A stretch of DNA of 64,000 nucleotides from contig NZ_JAMZFY010000001.1 in the NCBI RefSeq assembly GCF_025457605.1, positions 1,178,001 to 1,242,000 on the forward strand. The letters are read 5' to 3'. Shown one piece after another: positions 53,171-61,950 of the stretch. The number at the start of each line of letters is the position of its first letter. Position 1 is the first letter of the stretch. This DNA is from Haloarcula laminariae. Lineage in GTDB: Archaea; Halobacteriota; Halobacteria; Halobacteriales; Haloarculaceae. A program made the position numbers and the translations under genes. The notes under the pieces are model-generated. The model searched no databases, had not been told where the DNA came from, and saw only the letters and a list, made by a program, of their open reading frames with translations.

Positions 53171-53938
53171 TCAGTCCGGACCGTCGGTACGTACGGCGAG
53201 TACCGACAGGTCCGAGTAGGGCGTGTCGTCCCGACCGTCGCCACCGGCCGACGCCGCGAGGTCCCCCAGCGTCGTGCGGGTTATCGACTCGTCGTCGTGG
53301 GTGAGGCGTTCGAGGACGAGTGCCGAGAGCGACGGGTCCGCGCCGGAGTCGACCAGGTCGGCCGCGATATCGCCAGGCATCCAGTCGAACGGTCGCGGAA
53401 GCACGAGCAGATTCCGCTTGCCGGCGTGCTCGCGGAGGCGAGCGAGGTCCGACTCGACGGGGCCGCTCTTGTGCAGCGTCACGAACTCGGTGGCCTCCAT
53501 CGGCGTCCGCGCGCGACTCGCCGCCACCTGCAGCGAGGAGATGCCCGGAATCACCCGAACCGGTCCGTCGACGGCCCGCTCTACCTTCCCGAGGAACTGA
53601 TAGCCCGAGTGGTTCGGGTCGCCCATCAGCACCGCCGTCCCTCGCTCGCCGTCGGCGACCCGCTCGCCGAAGGCCGCAAGCGTCTCGCCCTCGTCGCGGT
53701 AGCCGCAGGTGAGCAGGTCTGCGTCGGTCTCGTCACGGACGAACTCGACGACGGTCTCGAAGCCGACGACGACGTCGGCCTCGGCGATGGCACGGCGCCC
53801 GCATCCGGTCAGGTACTCGACGTTCCCGGGGCCGATGCCGACGGCGTAGACCGGGTCGGTGGCGTCCGGCGGTTCAGGCGCCGCTGCGGCGAGGGTCGCG
53901 GGGTCTGGCCCCTCGTCGAGATCGTAGTCGTCGCTCAT
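53171..53938 (-). CDS. cbiE: Cobalt-precorrin-7 C5-methyltransferase CbiE
   Basis: A 255-residue SAM-dependent methyltransferase of the tetrapyrrole methylase fold, acting at C-5 of the corrin ring. After an acidic N-terminal 28 residues, the motif YAVGIGPGNVEYLT near 31 opens the domain; further landmarks are VLMGDPNHSGYQFLGKV near 103, RVIPGISSLQVAASR near 126 and LVLPRPFDWMPGDIA near 175. It overlaps cbiC by 4 bases (ATGA), so translation is coupled. Length is slightly above the CbiE norm because of the acidic extension. Confidence 0.88.
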   Translation of the reverse strand: MSDDYDLDEGPDPATLAAAAPEPPDATDPVYAVGIGPGNVEYLTGCGRRAIAEADVVVGFETVVEFVRDETDADLLTCGYRDEGETLAAFGERVADGERGTAVLMGDPNHSGYQFLGKVERAVDGPVRVIPGISSLQVAASRARTPMEATEFVTLHKSGPVESDLARLREHAGKRNLLVLPRPFDWMPGDIAADLVDSGADPSLSALVLERLTHDDESITRTTLGDLAASAGGDGRDDTPYSDLSVLAVRTDGPD

Positions 53939-54681
53939 GGGTCGGTGGCCGCGGCTGTCCCGTCGGTTCCGAGGGCGACCGCGCCGTCGCGGGCGTCGCT
54001 CGCGACGTGGACGAGTTCGTTCGTCAGCCCCGCCGCGAGCCCGCTGCCGCCGCGGCGGCCGACGGTCGTGACGGCGGGGACGCCGTACTCGTCGGTGACT
54101 TCACGGACGCGCTCGCGGCTCTCGGCGGCCTTCACGAAGCCCACTGGCGTGGCGACGACGGCGGCGGGCCGGGTGCCGTCCTCGATGCAGTCAGCGAGCG
54201 CGAGCGCGGCGGTCGGCGCGTTGCCGACGACCGCGATGGCCCCGTCGTAGACGCCCATCTTGTCGAGTTCCAGCACCGAGGCGGCGGTGCGTGTCATCCC
54301 CGTCTCCGCGGCCAGCTCGGCCCCGTTGCCGATAGCCTTGCGCACCTCGCAGTCGTGTCCCCGGCCGGTGATACCCGCCTTGACCATCGTAATGTCGGTG
54401 ACGATAGGCTGTTCGTCGCGCACGGCGCGGGCGCCGGCCCGGACGACGGCCGACGGCTCGGTTCCCGAGAACCGCACCAGATGTTGGAACTCCGGGTCCC
54501 CGGTGGCGTGGACCGACTTCTGGCGGATGCGGTCGGCCAGCGTCTCGTCGGGGACGAGTTCGCGCACGCGGTCCATGCTCGTCTCCGCGATGTCCATCGC
54601 GTCGCTCGTGGTCGCGCCGAGGTCGGCGTACTCCTCGAAATCATCGTCAGTCGCCGACGCGGCTTCACCGTCAGTCGTCAT
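53935..54681 (-). CDS. cbiC: Cobalt-precorrin-8 methylmutase CbiC
   Basis: A 248-residue isomerase that moves a methyl group from C-11 to C-12 of cobalt-precorrin-8. Landmarks: HATGDPEFQHLVRF near 58, PIVTDITMVKAGI near 92 and GNAPTAAL near 150, followed by TPVGFVKAAESRERV near 178 and GRRGGSGLAAG near 208, including the catalytic His (in SVHATGD). The ATG at 54681 (MTTDGEAAS) is preferred to a frame beginning at 54717. It overlaps the 3' end of cobN by 11 bases and cbiE by 4. Confidence 0.9.
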   Translation of the reverse strand: MTTDGEAASATDDDFEEYADLGATTSDAMDIAETSMDRVRELVPDETLADRIRQKSVHATGDPEFQHLVRFSGTEPSAVVRAGARAVRDEQPIVTDITMVKAGITGRGHDCEVRKAIGNGAELAAETGMTRTAASVLELDKMGVYDGAIAVVGNAPTAALALADCIEDGTRPAAVVATPVGFVKAAESRERVREVTDEYGVPAVTTVGRRGGSGLAAGLTNELVHVASDARDGAVALGTDGTAAATDP

Positions 54682-57600
54682 CGCTGGACACCCCCTGCGG
54701 GTCGGCGGCGCCGGCACGCGCCTCCAGGTCGCCGTCGACGGAGAGGTTCACGTCGCGGATGGCGTCCCGCATCTCGTCGCTGGCGTCCCAGAGCCCGCGG
54801 TCGATGGCCTCCAGCAGCGTGTCGGTGATGCTCTCCAGGGCCCACGGGTTCACGTCCGTGAGCCACTCCTGGCGGTCCTCGTCCAGCGCGTACCGCTCGG
54901 CCACGTCCTCCCAGAGCCGGTCGCTGACGACGCCCGTGGTCGCGTCCCACCCGAGCACCACGTCGACCGTCGTCGAGAGGTCGCCGGCGCCCTTGTAGTC
55001 GTGTTCCTCCATCGAGTCGAGCCACTCGGGGTTGAGCACGCGGGCCCGCATCGCCTTCCGGACCTTCTCCTCGTTGGTGTAGACGTCGACGTTGTCGGGG
55101 TCCGAGGAGTCGCCGACGTAGGAGGCCGGTTCGGTGCCCGATATCTCCGAGACGGCGCTGATGAAGCCGCCGTGGAACGCGTACCAGTCCGAAGAGTCGA
55201 ACTCGTCCTGTTCGGCCGTGTCCTCGATTTTGACCGTCGCCTCCACGCTCCCGAGCCGGCGCTCGAAGGCCTCGTGGGCCTCGCTGACTTTCCCGCGGGA
55301 GCCCATGGCGTAACCGCCCCACTGGACGTACACGTCGGCGAGATCCGAGCGGTCGTCCCAGTTGCCCTCGTCGACGGCCTTGTTCGTCCCCGCGCCGTAG
55401 CCGCCGGGGCGCGTGGTGAACACGCGGGCTTTCGCCGCGCTCTCGGCGTCGCCCTCGTCCATGCCGTCGGCGACGAGGTCCTCGGTCTCCTCTTCGACGT
55501 GTTTCTTGACGTAGTTCATCTCGTGGGGCTCGTCGAGGTCGACCACGGCGTCGACGGCGTCGTGGACGACGCTCGCCGCGGCGGGGAAGGCGTCACGGAA
55601 GAGCCCGGAGACCCGCGTCGTCACGTCGATGCGCGGCCGGCCGAGTTCGTCGAGCGGAATCGGCTCCACGTCCTCGACGCGGCCGGCGTCGCTCCACACC
55701 GGTTCGACGCCCATCAGCGCCAGCACCTGTGCGATGGTCTCCCCGCGCGTGCGAACGGTAGGGGTCCCCCAGACGACGACGCCGATTTCCTCCGGGTAGT
55801 CCCCTTCGTCAGTCTCGTGGCGTTCAAGCACGCCCTCGGCCACCTCGCTGCCCACGTCCCAGGCGGTCTTGGCCGGCACCTTCCGCGGGTCCAGCGTGTA
55901 GAAGTTCCGGGCCGTCGGCAGCAGGTCGACGCCCCCTCTGGTGGGAGCGCCGGAGCCGCCCGGTGGGACGTACTCGCCGTTGAGCGCCTCGGCGGTGCGC
56001 GGTATCTCGTCCGCCGCGCCCGCGACTCGCGGCGCGGCCTCCTCGCAGATGTACGCGAGCGCCTCGCGTAGCCGGTCGTGGGCGCCCGAGGCCGCGCGGG
56101 CGTCCCCGAGCGGGTCGATATCGACCACGAGCAGGTTCATGTTGACTTCGCTACTGCTGTCTTCGAGTTCGCTCTCGGGCACGTCGAAGTCGTACTCGGC
56201 GAGCGTCTCGACCAGGTCGAGGCTCGTCTCGTGGACGCGGTCGGCGGCCTCGGCGTAGGTCATCCCGAGCGCCTCGTCGTACTCGCCGGGGGCGTTCCGG
56301 AGTTTGTCGTAGTCGACGCCGAGCACGCCGGCGACGCTCTCCCGCAGTGAGGGCGCGCCGGGGTTCTCCAGCCGGGTGAGCGCGACCAGATAGTCGACCA
56401 GGCGGTCCTCTGCGGGCGGCTCGCCCATCGTGTGGAGCCCCTTGCGAATCTGGGTGGTCTTCACGTCCGTGAGGTACTCGTGGACGCGCTCTACGAGCGT
56501 GTCGATGTCCACGTCGTCGCCGTCGACCTCGCCCTCCGCCAGCGTCGAGCCGGCTTCGTCCGGGCCGCGCACGTCCGCTTTCTCGTCGATGTCGCCGGCG
56601 ACGCCGAGTTCGACGGCCAGGTCCATCTCGTCGACGACCTTGCGGATTCGCTCCGCGAGGTGCTCGCCGTCGTCGGTCCGGGCGTCCTCCATGCCGGCCT
56701 CGCGGTAGCGGTCCGCGAGTTCCTCCAGGTCGGCCAGGTCGTCGTAGGTGCCGGCGTTGGCCATCACCGGCGTCAGGTAGTCGACGATAGCGGCGTAGGA
56801 CCGACGCTTGGCCTGGGTCCCCTCGCCGGGGTTGTTGACGATGTAGGGGTAGACGTTCGGGATGTCGTCGATGAGCTGGTCGGGCGCGCTCTCGCCGTCC
56901 AGCCCGACGGTCTTGCCCGGCAGCCACTCCAGGCTGCCGTGGGTGCCCAGGTGGACCACCGCGTCGGCCTCGTAGCCGTTGCGGAGCCAGCGGTAGAAGG
57001 CGACGTAGTCGTGGGGCGGCTGGAGGTCAGAGTCGTGGTACACCTTCGAGGGGTCCATCCCGAAGCCCCGGGGCGGTTGGACCGTGACGAGCACGTTCCC
57101 GAACTCGACGCCCGGGATGGCGAAGGGGCGCTCGGGCGGGTCGCCCCACTCCTCGACGACGTTCTCCCGGAAGCCCGCATCGAGCGCGTCGAACCACTCG
57201 CCGTACTGCGCCGGCGAGACGGTGTCGACGCTCAGCTCGCGCACGTCCTCGGGGGCGACCCAGCGGTCCTCAAGGGTGAGCTGTGCGGTCAGGCGCTCGA
57301 CGAGGGACTGCCCGCTGTCGGGCATCGTCGGGCCGGTGCTGTAGCCGCGGGCGTCCAGTTCCTCCAGCAGGTTCACCGTGCTCTCGGGCGAGTCCAGCCC
57401 GAAGGCGGTGCCGATGCCGTCGTCGCTTGGCGGGTAGTTGTGGAGGACGACGGCCACCTGCTTGTCCTCGTTGGGCGTGTGTCTCAGTTCGGCCCAGTTG
57501 ACCGCCAGACGGGCCGCGTGGTCGACCCGGTCGTCGATGGGGAAGTGCTGTTTGGGGGCGCTCCCGATGTCGGCGGCGTCCTCGGTGCGTTCCTTCCCAG

Positions 57601-58558
57601 AAATCGGATGGGTGATGACGTTGCCGTCGAACTCCGGCAGAGCGACCGACAAGGCGAGTTCGAACCCCATTACGCCGGTGTCACTCGAATCGTACCGCGA
57701 GCGCGAGCGCATCGTCGTCACGGTCTGGATGACCGGGACGCCCAGCTTATCCAGGAACACGTCCTCGGCGCTCTGGCCCTCGTCGTCGGCGTCGCGGCCG
57801 CGCTCGTCCATCGACAGCGAGAACATGAACGATGAGCAGACGGCGTCCACGGTCGGGTTGCCGTCGGCGTCGATAAGCCACTCCTCGGTCACTTGCTCGG
57901 CGTTCCACTGGCCCTCGGCGTCGGTCGCCGGCTCGCAGAAGATAGGTAGGGCGTTTGCCCCCTGGGCCTCGATGGCCCGGACCTGCGCGTCGACGTAGCG
58001 GGTGTTCTCGTGTGTCCAGTGGGACTCGTAGAACCACACCGCGACGGTCGGTTTGGCGGGGTCGAACGTCGAACGCAGCTCCTCGTAGCTCGCGCCGGGG
58101 TGGTCGGGGTGGTAGACCCCTTCGGTCGGGAGCGCGACGGGGTCGTCGTAGCCCGGGTCGGCGTCGCCGTACTCGCCGACGAGATAGCGCAGGCAGTTCG
58201 CCACGTTGCTCGCGCCCCCCTTCTCCAGGTAGTCGTAGACGGTCTCCCGGTGTTCCTCGGGGACCGACGTGTCCTCGTAGGCGAAGGCGTCGCCGGTGGC
58301 TTTGACCACGAGCGGGACGCCGGCCTCGCGCAGGCGTTCGACGGCCCGCTCGTAGCCGGGCATGCTGTCCTCGGCCCCGTGGAGCCAGAGGACAACGGCG
58401 GTCGCGTCCGTCAGTTCCTCGACGAACGACTCGACTGCGGGTTCGTCGTCGAGGTCGCTCTCCGAGCGGACGACGAGGTCGGCGTCGACCTCGCCCGCCG
58501 CCCGCTGGACGGCCCCGAGTTCGTTCTCCGTCGCGGTGTAGAGTCCGAGCTGTGGCAT
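54671..58558 (-). CDS. cobN: Cobaltochelatase large subunit CobN
   Basis: A 1295-residue protein, normal for CobN/BchH-type chelatase large subunits, which with AAA/VWA subunits insert cobalt into the corrin ring. Landmarks: KPTVAVWFYESHWTHENTRY near 168, VLHNYPPSDDGIGTAFGLDSP near 370, HLGTHGSLEWLPGK near 540, VYPYIVNNPGEGTQAKRRSY near 570, TYAEAADRVHETSLDL near 770, and a C-terminal half rich in conserved Trp and Asp (ESITDTLLEAI near 1240). It starts the cobN-cbiC-cbiE set and is divergent from the ChlID-type subunit with only 35 bases between the starts. Confidence 0.93.
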   Translation of the reverse strand: MPQLGLYTATENELGAVQRAAGEVDADLVVRSESDLDDEPAVESFVEELTDATAVVLWLHGAEDSMPGYERAVERLREAGVPLVVKATGDAFAYEDTSVPEEHRETVYDYLEKGGASNVANCLRYLVGEYGDADPGYDDPVALPTEGVYHPDHPGASYEELRSTFDPAKPTVAVWFYESHWTHENTRYVDAQVRAIEAQGANALPIFCEPATDAEGQWNAEQVTEEWLIDADGNPTVDAVCSSFMFSLSMDERGRDADDEGQSAEDVFLDKLGVPVIQTVTTMRSRSRYDSSDTGVMGFELALSVALPEFDGNVITHPISGKERTEDAADIGSAPKQHFPIDDRVDHAARLAVNWAELRHTPNEDKQVAVVLHNYPPSDDGIGTAFGLDSPESTVNLLEELDARGYSTGPTMPDSGQSLVERLTAQLTLEDRWVAPEDVRELSVDTVSPAQYGEWFDALDAGFRENVVEEWGDPPERPFAIPGVEFGNVLVTVQPPRGFGMDPSKVYHDSDLQPPHDYVAFYRWLRNGYEADAVVHLGTHGSLEWLPGKTVGLDGESAPDQLIDDIPNVYPYIVNNPGEGTQAKRRSYAAIVDYLTPVMANAGTYDDLADLEELADRYREAGMEDARTDDGEHLAERIRKVVDEMDLAVELGVAGDIDEKADVRGPDEAGSTLAEGEVDGDDVDIDTLVERVHEYLTDVKTTQIRKGLHTMGEPPAEDRLVDYLVALTRLENPGAPSLRESVAGVLGVDYDKLRNAPGEYDEALGMTYAEAADRVHETSLDLVETLAEYDFDVPESELEDSSSEVNMNLLVVDIDPLGDARAASGAHDRLREALAYICEEAAPRVAGAADEIPRTAEALNGEYVPPGGSGAPTRGGVDLLPTARNFYTLDPRKVPAKTAWDVGSEVAEGVLERHETDEGDYPEEIGVVVWGTPTVRTRGETIAQVLALMGVEPVWSDAGRVEDVEPIPLDELGRPRIDVTTRVSGLFRDAFPAAASVVHDAVDAVVDLDEPHEMNYVKKHVEEETEDLVADGMDEGDAESAAKARVFTTRPGGYGAGTNKAVDEGNWDDRSDLADVYVQWGGYAMGSRGKVSEAHEAFERRLGSVEATVKIEDTAEQDEFDSSDWYAFHGGFISAVSEISGTEPASYVGDSSDPDNVDVYTNEEKVRKAMRARVLNPEWLDSMEEHDYKGAGDLSTTVDVVLGWDATTGVVSDRLWEDVAERYALDEDRQEWLTDVNPWALESITDTLLEAIDRGLWDASDEMRDAIRDVNLSVDGDLEARAGAADPQGVSSDDD

Positions 58559-58575
58559 AAGGTTATTAAAACTCC

Positions 58576-58592
58576 GTTGTGGCTAGTACAAC
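58576..58592. promoter_or_regulatory. Inverted repeat between cobN and chlID, GTTGT-N7-ACAAC
   Basis: GTTGTGGCTAGTACAAC occupies most of the 35-base divergent spacer, ending 1 base before the ATG at 58594. The repeat at 60767-60785 before cbtB has the same TTGT-N7-ACAA core. It probably binds one shared regulator controlling both directions. Confidence 0.5.
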
Positions 58593-58593
58593 T

Positions 58594-60723
58594 ATGGTTG
58601 ATTTCGCTGCGGACAAAAAGGCTTCGGGCTTCCGGGGGGTGGTCGGCCAGCGCGACCTCAAGCAGGGGCTGCTCGCCGTCGCGGCCGACGACGACCTCGA
58701 CGGCCTGCTGATTCGCGGCGAGAAGGGGACCGCAAAGTCCACGGCGGTGCGCGGGCTGGCCGAAATGCTGCCCGACCAGCGGGCCGTCGCGGACTGCCCC
58801 TACGGCTGTCCGCCCGACGACCCCGACGCGCAGTGTTCGGACTGCCGGGGGCGGGCGGACCCGCCCGTCGAGACGCGCGCCGCGCCGCTCGTGACACTGC
58901 CCCTGGGCGCCACCCGGGACCGCGTCGTCGGGACCCTCTCGGTTTCGGACGCGATGGACGGCGAGGCGACGTTCGACCCCGGCTTGCTCGCCCGCGCCAA
59001 TCGCGGGATACTGTACGTCGACGAGGTGAACCTGCTCGACGACCACCTCGTCGACGTGTTGCTCGACGCCGCGGCCGGCGGCGTCAACCGCGTCGAGCGC
59101 GACGGGGTCACCGTCTCCCACCCCGCCGAGTTCACGCTCGTCGGCACGATGAACCCCGAGGAGGGGGACCTCCGGCCACAGCTCCGTGACCGCTTCGCCC
59201 TCCAGACCGAGGTCACGGCGTGTGACGACATCGAGGACCGCGTCGCCATCATCGACGGCGCGCTCGACGGGCGCGACGACGGCGGCCGGGAGTCTGAAGC
59301 GTCCGCGGGTCGCCCGGCGGAGGAGCGACTCGCCACGGCCAGGGAGCGGCTCCCCGAGGTGACGCTGGCCCGGGAGTTCCGCGAGGAGATAGCGGAGCTC
59401 TGCCGGGACGCCGGACTCGACGGCCACCGCGGCGACATCGCGACCGCCCGGGCAGCCCGCGCCTTCGCCGCGCTCGACGACCGGACCACCGTCCTCCAGT
59501 CGGACGTCGAGCGCGCCGCTGAGTTCGCGTTGCCCCACCGGCTCCAGTCCGAGCCCTTCGAGTCGCCCCCGGAGCTCGACGACGTGCTGGACGACCACTT
59601 CGAGGACGACAGCGACGAGACGGACGAGTCGGATGCGGAGAGCGGAGAGGAGGGAGACGAGGCGGACGGCGATGACGGGTCGGCCGAGGGTGAGGGAAAC
59701 GAGACCGGCGCAGACGGGGACGGAGAGGCCGAGCCTGGAGAGGGCGACGCCGAGCGCGACCAGTCGCCCGAGAGTGAGGGAGAAGCGCCCGACGCCGCCG
59801 AGGACGGCGACGCGGGAAACGGTCCGGCACCGGAGCCGGCCGAGGCGGGCGACGGGGAGACCGGTAACAGCGGCGGGGAGGACAGCGACGGGGAAAGCGA
59901 CGACGGCGACAGTGAGGATGGCAACGAGGACGCGACACCCCTGCTCCCTGGCCAGTCGCGGGCCGGTGTCGGTGACAGCGCGAGCCCGGAAGTCGAGCCT
60001 CCGGCGGTCGACGCCGACGGCGGCCCATCGAGCGGCCGCGCGACGGCCACCGGCACCACTCGCGGGGCCTCGGTCCGGACCGAGCGGGCGGGCCCCGACG
60101 ACGACGTGGACGCGGCGGCCTCGGTCAGAGCCGCCGCACAGCGGGGGGCCGACGAGGTCGGCTCACGGGACCTCCGCCAGTCCGTGCGGGCCGGCGACGC
60201 CGGCACGCTCGTCGTCTTCGCCGTCGACGCCAGCGCGTCGATGCGCCCGGCGATGCGAACGGCGAAAGGCTGCGTGCTGGAGCTGCTGAAAGACGCCTAC
60301 CAGGCCCGCGACGAGGTGGCGGTCGTCACGTTCGCGGGCGACGGCGCCGACGTGGTGCTCCCGCCGACGAACAGCGTCTCGCTCGCGGCGCGACACCTCA
60401 AGGAGCTCCCGACCGGGGACCGGACGCCCCTGCCCGCGGGACTGACGACCGCGGCCGAGGTGGTGACACAGGCGGACCCCGACGCCGCCGTCGCCGTCGT
60501 CGTCACCGACGGCCGGGCGAACGCGGCTGACGGGAGCCCGGTCGACGGAACCCGCGAGGCGGCTCGGCGGCTCGGCGCGGTCGCCGACCGGACCGTGGTC
60601 GTCGACGCCGGGACGGAGGAACGGGCCGCCCTCACCGGAGCCGTCGCCGAGGCCACCGACGGGTCTGTCGTCCCCCTGTCGGCGCTCAGCGCCGAGCGAA
60701 TCGACGCCGCCGCGGGGCAGTAA
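58594..60723 (+). CDS. ChlID-type cobaltochelatase subunit (AAA+ plus VWA)
   Basis: A 709-residue fusion of the two small subunits of Mg/Co-chelatase. N-terminal AAA+ domain (about 10-315): LIRGEKGTAKSTAVRG (Walker A) near 38, YVDEVNLLDDHLVDVLLDAAAGG near 142 (Walker B and following), and SHPAEFTLVGTMNPEEGDLRPQL-like sensor region near 175. A very acidic linker (about 335-460, runs of D, E, G and S) leads to a VWA domain with MIDAS motif DASAS near 545. Works with CobN on cobalt insertion. ATG at 58594 chosen; a GTG at 58579 would add 5 residues and overlap the inverted repeat. Confidence 0.87.
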   Translation: MVDFAADKKASGFRGVVGQRDLKQGLLAVAADDDLDGLLIRGEKGTAKSTAVRGLAEMLPDQRAVADCPYGCPPDDPDAQCSDCRGRADPPVETRAAPLVTLPLGATRDRVVGTLSVSDAMDGEATFDPGLLARANRGILYVDEVNLLDDHLVDVLLDAAAGGVNRVERDGVTVSHPAEFTLVGTMNPEEGDLRPQLRDRFALQTEVTACDDIEDRVAIIDGALDGRDDGGRESEASAGRPAEERLATARERLPEVTLAREFREEIAELCRDAGLDGHRGDIATARAARAFAALDDRTTVLQSDVERAAEFALPHRLQSEPFESPPELDDVLDDHFEDDSDETDESDAESGEEGDEADGDDGSAEGEGNETGADGDGEAEPGEGDAERDQSPESEGEAPDAAEDGDAGNGPAPEPAEAGDGETGNSGGEDSDGESDDGDSEDGNEDATPLLPGQSRAGVGDSASPEVEPPAVDADGGPSSGRATATGTTRGASVRTERAGPDDDVDAAASVRAAAQRGADEVGSRDLRQSVRAGDAGTLVVFAVDASASMRPAMRTAKGCVLELLKDAYQARDEVAVVTFAGDGADVVLPPTNSVSLAARHLKELPTGDRTPLPAGLTTAAEVVTQADPDAAVAVVVTDGRANAADGSPVDGTREAARRLGAVADRTVVVDAGTEERAALTGAVAEATDGSVVPLSALSAERIDAAAGQ

Positions 60724-60766
60724 GCGCCCCCGACCAAGCGCTGTGGGTCGCAAGTTTTACAATCTA

Positions 60767-60785
60767 ACTTGTTCAATAGACAAGT
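60767..60785. promoter_or_regulatory. Inverted repeat before cbtBA, ACTTGT-N7-ACAAGT
   Basis: A perfect 6-base-arm repeat, 9 bases before the cbtB ATG and just after a TATA-like GTTTTACAA near 60754. The TTGT-N7-ACAA core is shared with the cobN/chlID spacer. Its position would suit a repressor. Confidence 0.5.
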
Positions 60786-60794
60786 AGAATTTCA

Positions 60795-60983
60795 ATGCAG
60801 GCCGAGACTGACACCGTCCGTCGACGCGTCGACATCGCCACCAGCACCCTCTCGGGCACCCAGATGGCCCTCGGACTGGGCCTCCTGGCCGCTCTCGCGT
60901 TCACGCTCCTGTTCGTCCAGGACCCGATGGTCCACGACTCGCTCCACAACTTCAGGCACGGCGCCGGCATCACCTGCCACTGA
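60795..60983 (+). CDS. cbtB: Cobalt transporter subunit CbtB
   Basis: A 62-residue protein with one membrane helix (TQMALGLGLLAALAFTLLFV, about residues 22-41) and a C-terminal metal-binding tail HDSLHNFRHGAGITCH rich in His with one Cys, the hallmark of CbtB. It works with CbtA in cobalt uptake. The stop codon overlaps the cbtA ATG as TGATG. A candidate operator lies immediately upstream. Confidence 0.93.
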   Translation: MQAETDTVRRRVDIATSTLSGTQMALGLGLLAALAFTLLFVQDPMVHDSLHNFRHGAGITCH

Positions 60984-61693
60984 TGGCGACCGACTACCTC
61001 ACCCGCGGGGCGCTCTCGGGCGCGGCCGGCGGGCTGGTGTACGGCCTGTTCCAGGCGACCGTCGGTAACAGCTTCGTCGCCGGGCTGGAGACGTTCGAGT
61101 CGGGACACGGCCACGGCGCCGGCCCGGCCGTCGACGGCGTCACGACGGCGGCGGTCAGCGTCGGCGGCGGCGTCCTCTGGGGGCTGCTGTTCGGCATCGC
61201 GGTGTTCGGGGTGGGCTACTACTTCCTCGAACCCGCGCTCCCGGGGACGGGCGCGACGAAGCGGCTGGCGCTCGCGGCCGCCGGCTTTCTCACCGTCTCG
61301 GGCGCGCCGTGGCTCGTCCTCCCGCCCCAGCCCCCGGGGGTCGAGCAGGCGCTCCCGACCGAGACGCGCATGCTCTGGTACGGCGGCCTGATGGCGCTTG
61401 GCGCGCTCGTCGCCGGCCTGTGCGTGTCCTCATATCGACGAACCGGGGACCGACATCCGGCGATAACGGCCGTCGCAACGGCACTGCCGCTCGCTCTGCT
61501 CGCCGTCCCGGTCGCCCTCGCTCCGGCGAACCCCGTCACCGGCCCCGTGCCGGCGGCGCTGGCGACGGCGTACCGGTGGACCGTCGTCGTCGGCCAGATG
61601 GGACTGTGGGCGACTGTCGCCGCCGTCCACGCCCGGCTGGGCGACCCCGCGCTCGTCACCGACGGGACGGAGTTCGCGGCGACGGCCGACTGA
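60983..61693 (+). CDS. cbtA: Cobalt transporter subunit CbtA
   Basis: A 236-residue membrane protein with about five to six helices. It starts MATDYLTRGALSGAAGGLVY, has ESGHGHGAG near residue 35 (His pair that may bind metal), WLVLPPQPPGVEQALPTETR near 110 and a Trp-rich last helix (GQMGLWATVAAVHARLG near 210). It is translated with cbtB through the TGATG overlap. It supplies cobalt for the cobaltochelatase encoded upstream. The family call is by motif and gene pair. Confidence 0.9.
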   Translation: MATDYLTRGALSGAAGGLVYGLFQATVGNSFVAGLETFESGHGHGAGPAVDGVTTAAVSVGGGVLWGLLFGIAVFGVGYYFLEPALPGTGATKRLALAAAGFLTVSGAPWLVLPPQPPGVEQALPTETRMLWYGGLMALGALVAGLCVSSYRRTGDRHPAITAVATALPLALLAVPVALAPANPVTGPVPAALATAYRWTVVVGQMGLWATVAAVHARLGDPALVTDGTEFAATAD

Positions 61694-61894
61694 CCCGGCG
61701 TACCGAACCGTCGGGATTCGCGGTGACGCACCTCTTTTCCAGCTGATAGCCGCCGGTCTATGCTACTGAACGGGCGTGAGAGCCGCTCGCGGACAGGTAT
61801 CGGGTGATACCTGAGCCGCGACTGCGGCTGTCGGGCCGCCGTCGGTTCAGTCAGAACCGCCCCTGGGACGGCTGAAAGGGTCGCCACAGCTAGA

Positions 61895-61910
61895 TTTAGG
61901 GCCGCCTAAA
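61895..61910. promoter_or_regulatory. DtxR/SirR-type operator, distal site of the DUF5059 gene
   Basis: TTTAGGGCCGCCTAAA, a perfect 6-4-6 inverted repeat just upstream of the TATA-like TTTTTATT at 61920. Paired with the site at 61931 (36 bases between starts). Confidence 0.78.
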
Positions 61911-61930
61911 GTTCGACGGGTTTTTATTGT

Positions 61931-61946
61931 ATTAGGCTGGCCTAAA
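61931..61946. promoter_or_regulatory. DtxR/SirR-type operator, proximal site of the DUF5059 gene
   Basis: ATTAGGCTGGCCTAAA, one mismatch from the perfect repeat, lying between the TATA box and the ATG at 61951. With the distal site it brackets the promoter, the expected layout for tight repression. Confidence 0.75.
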
Positions 61947-61950
61947 ACAC

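Noticed and set aside
54007-57835. Several very long plus-strand frames opposite cobN and cbiC
   Set aside because: Val/Gly/Arg-rich composition typical of the antisense of haloarchaeal genes; no motif, and CobN and CbiC are clearly real on the other strand.
58559-58593. Cobalamin riboswitch before cobN or chlID
   Set aside because: The divergent spacer is only 35 bases, far too short for a riboswitch; an operator is more likely.
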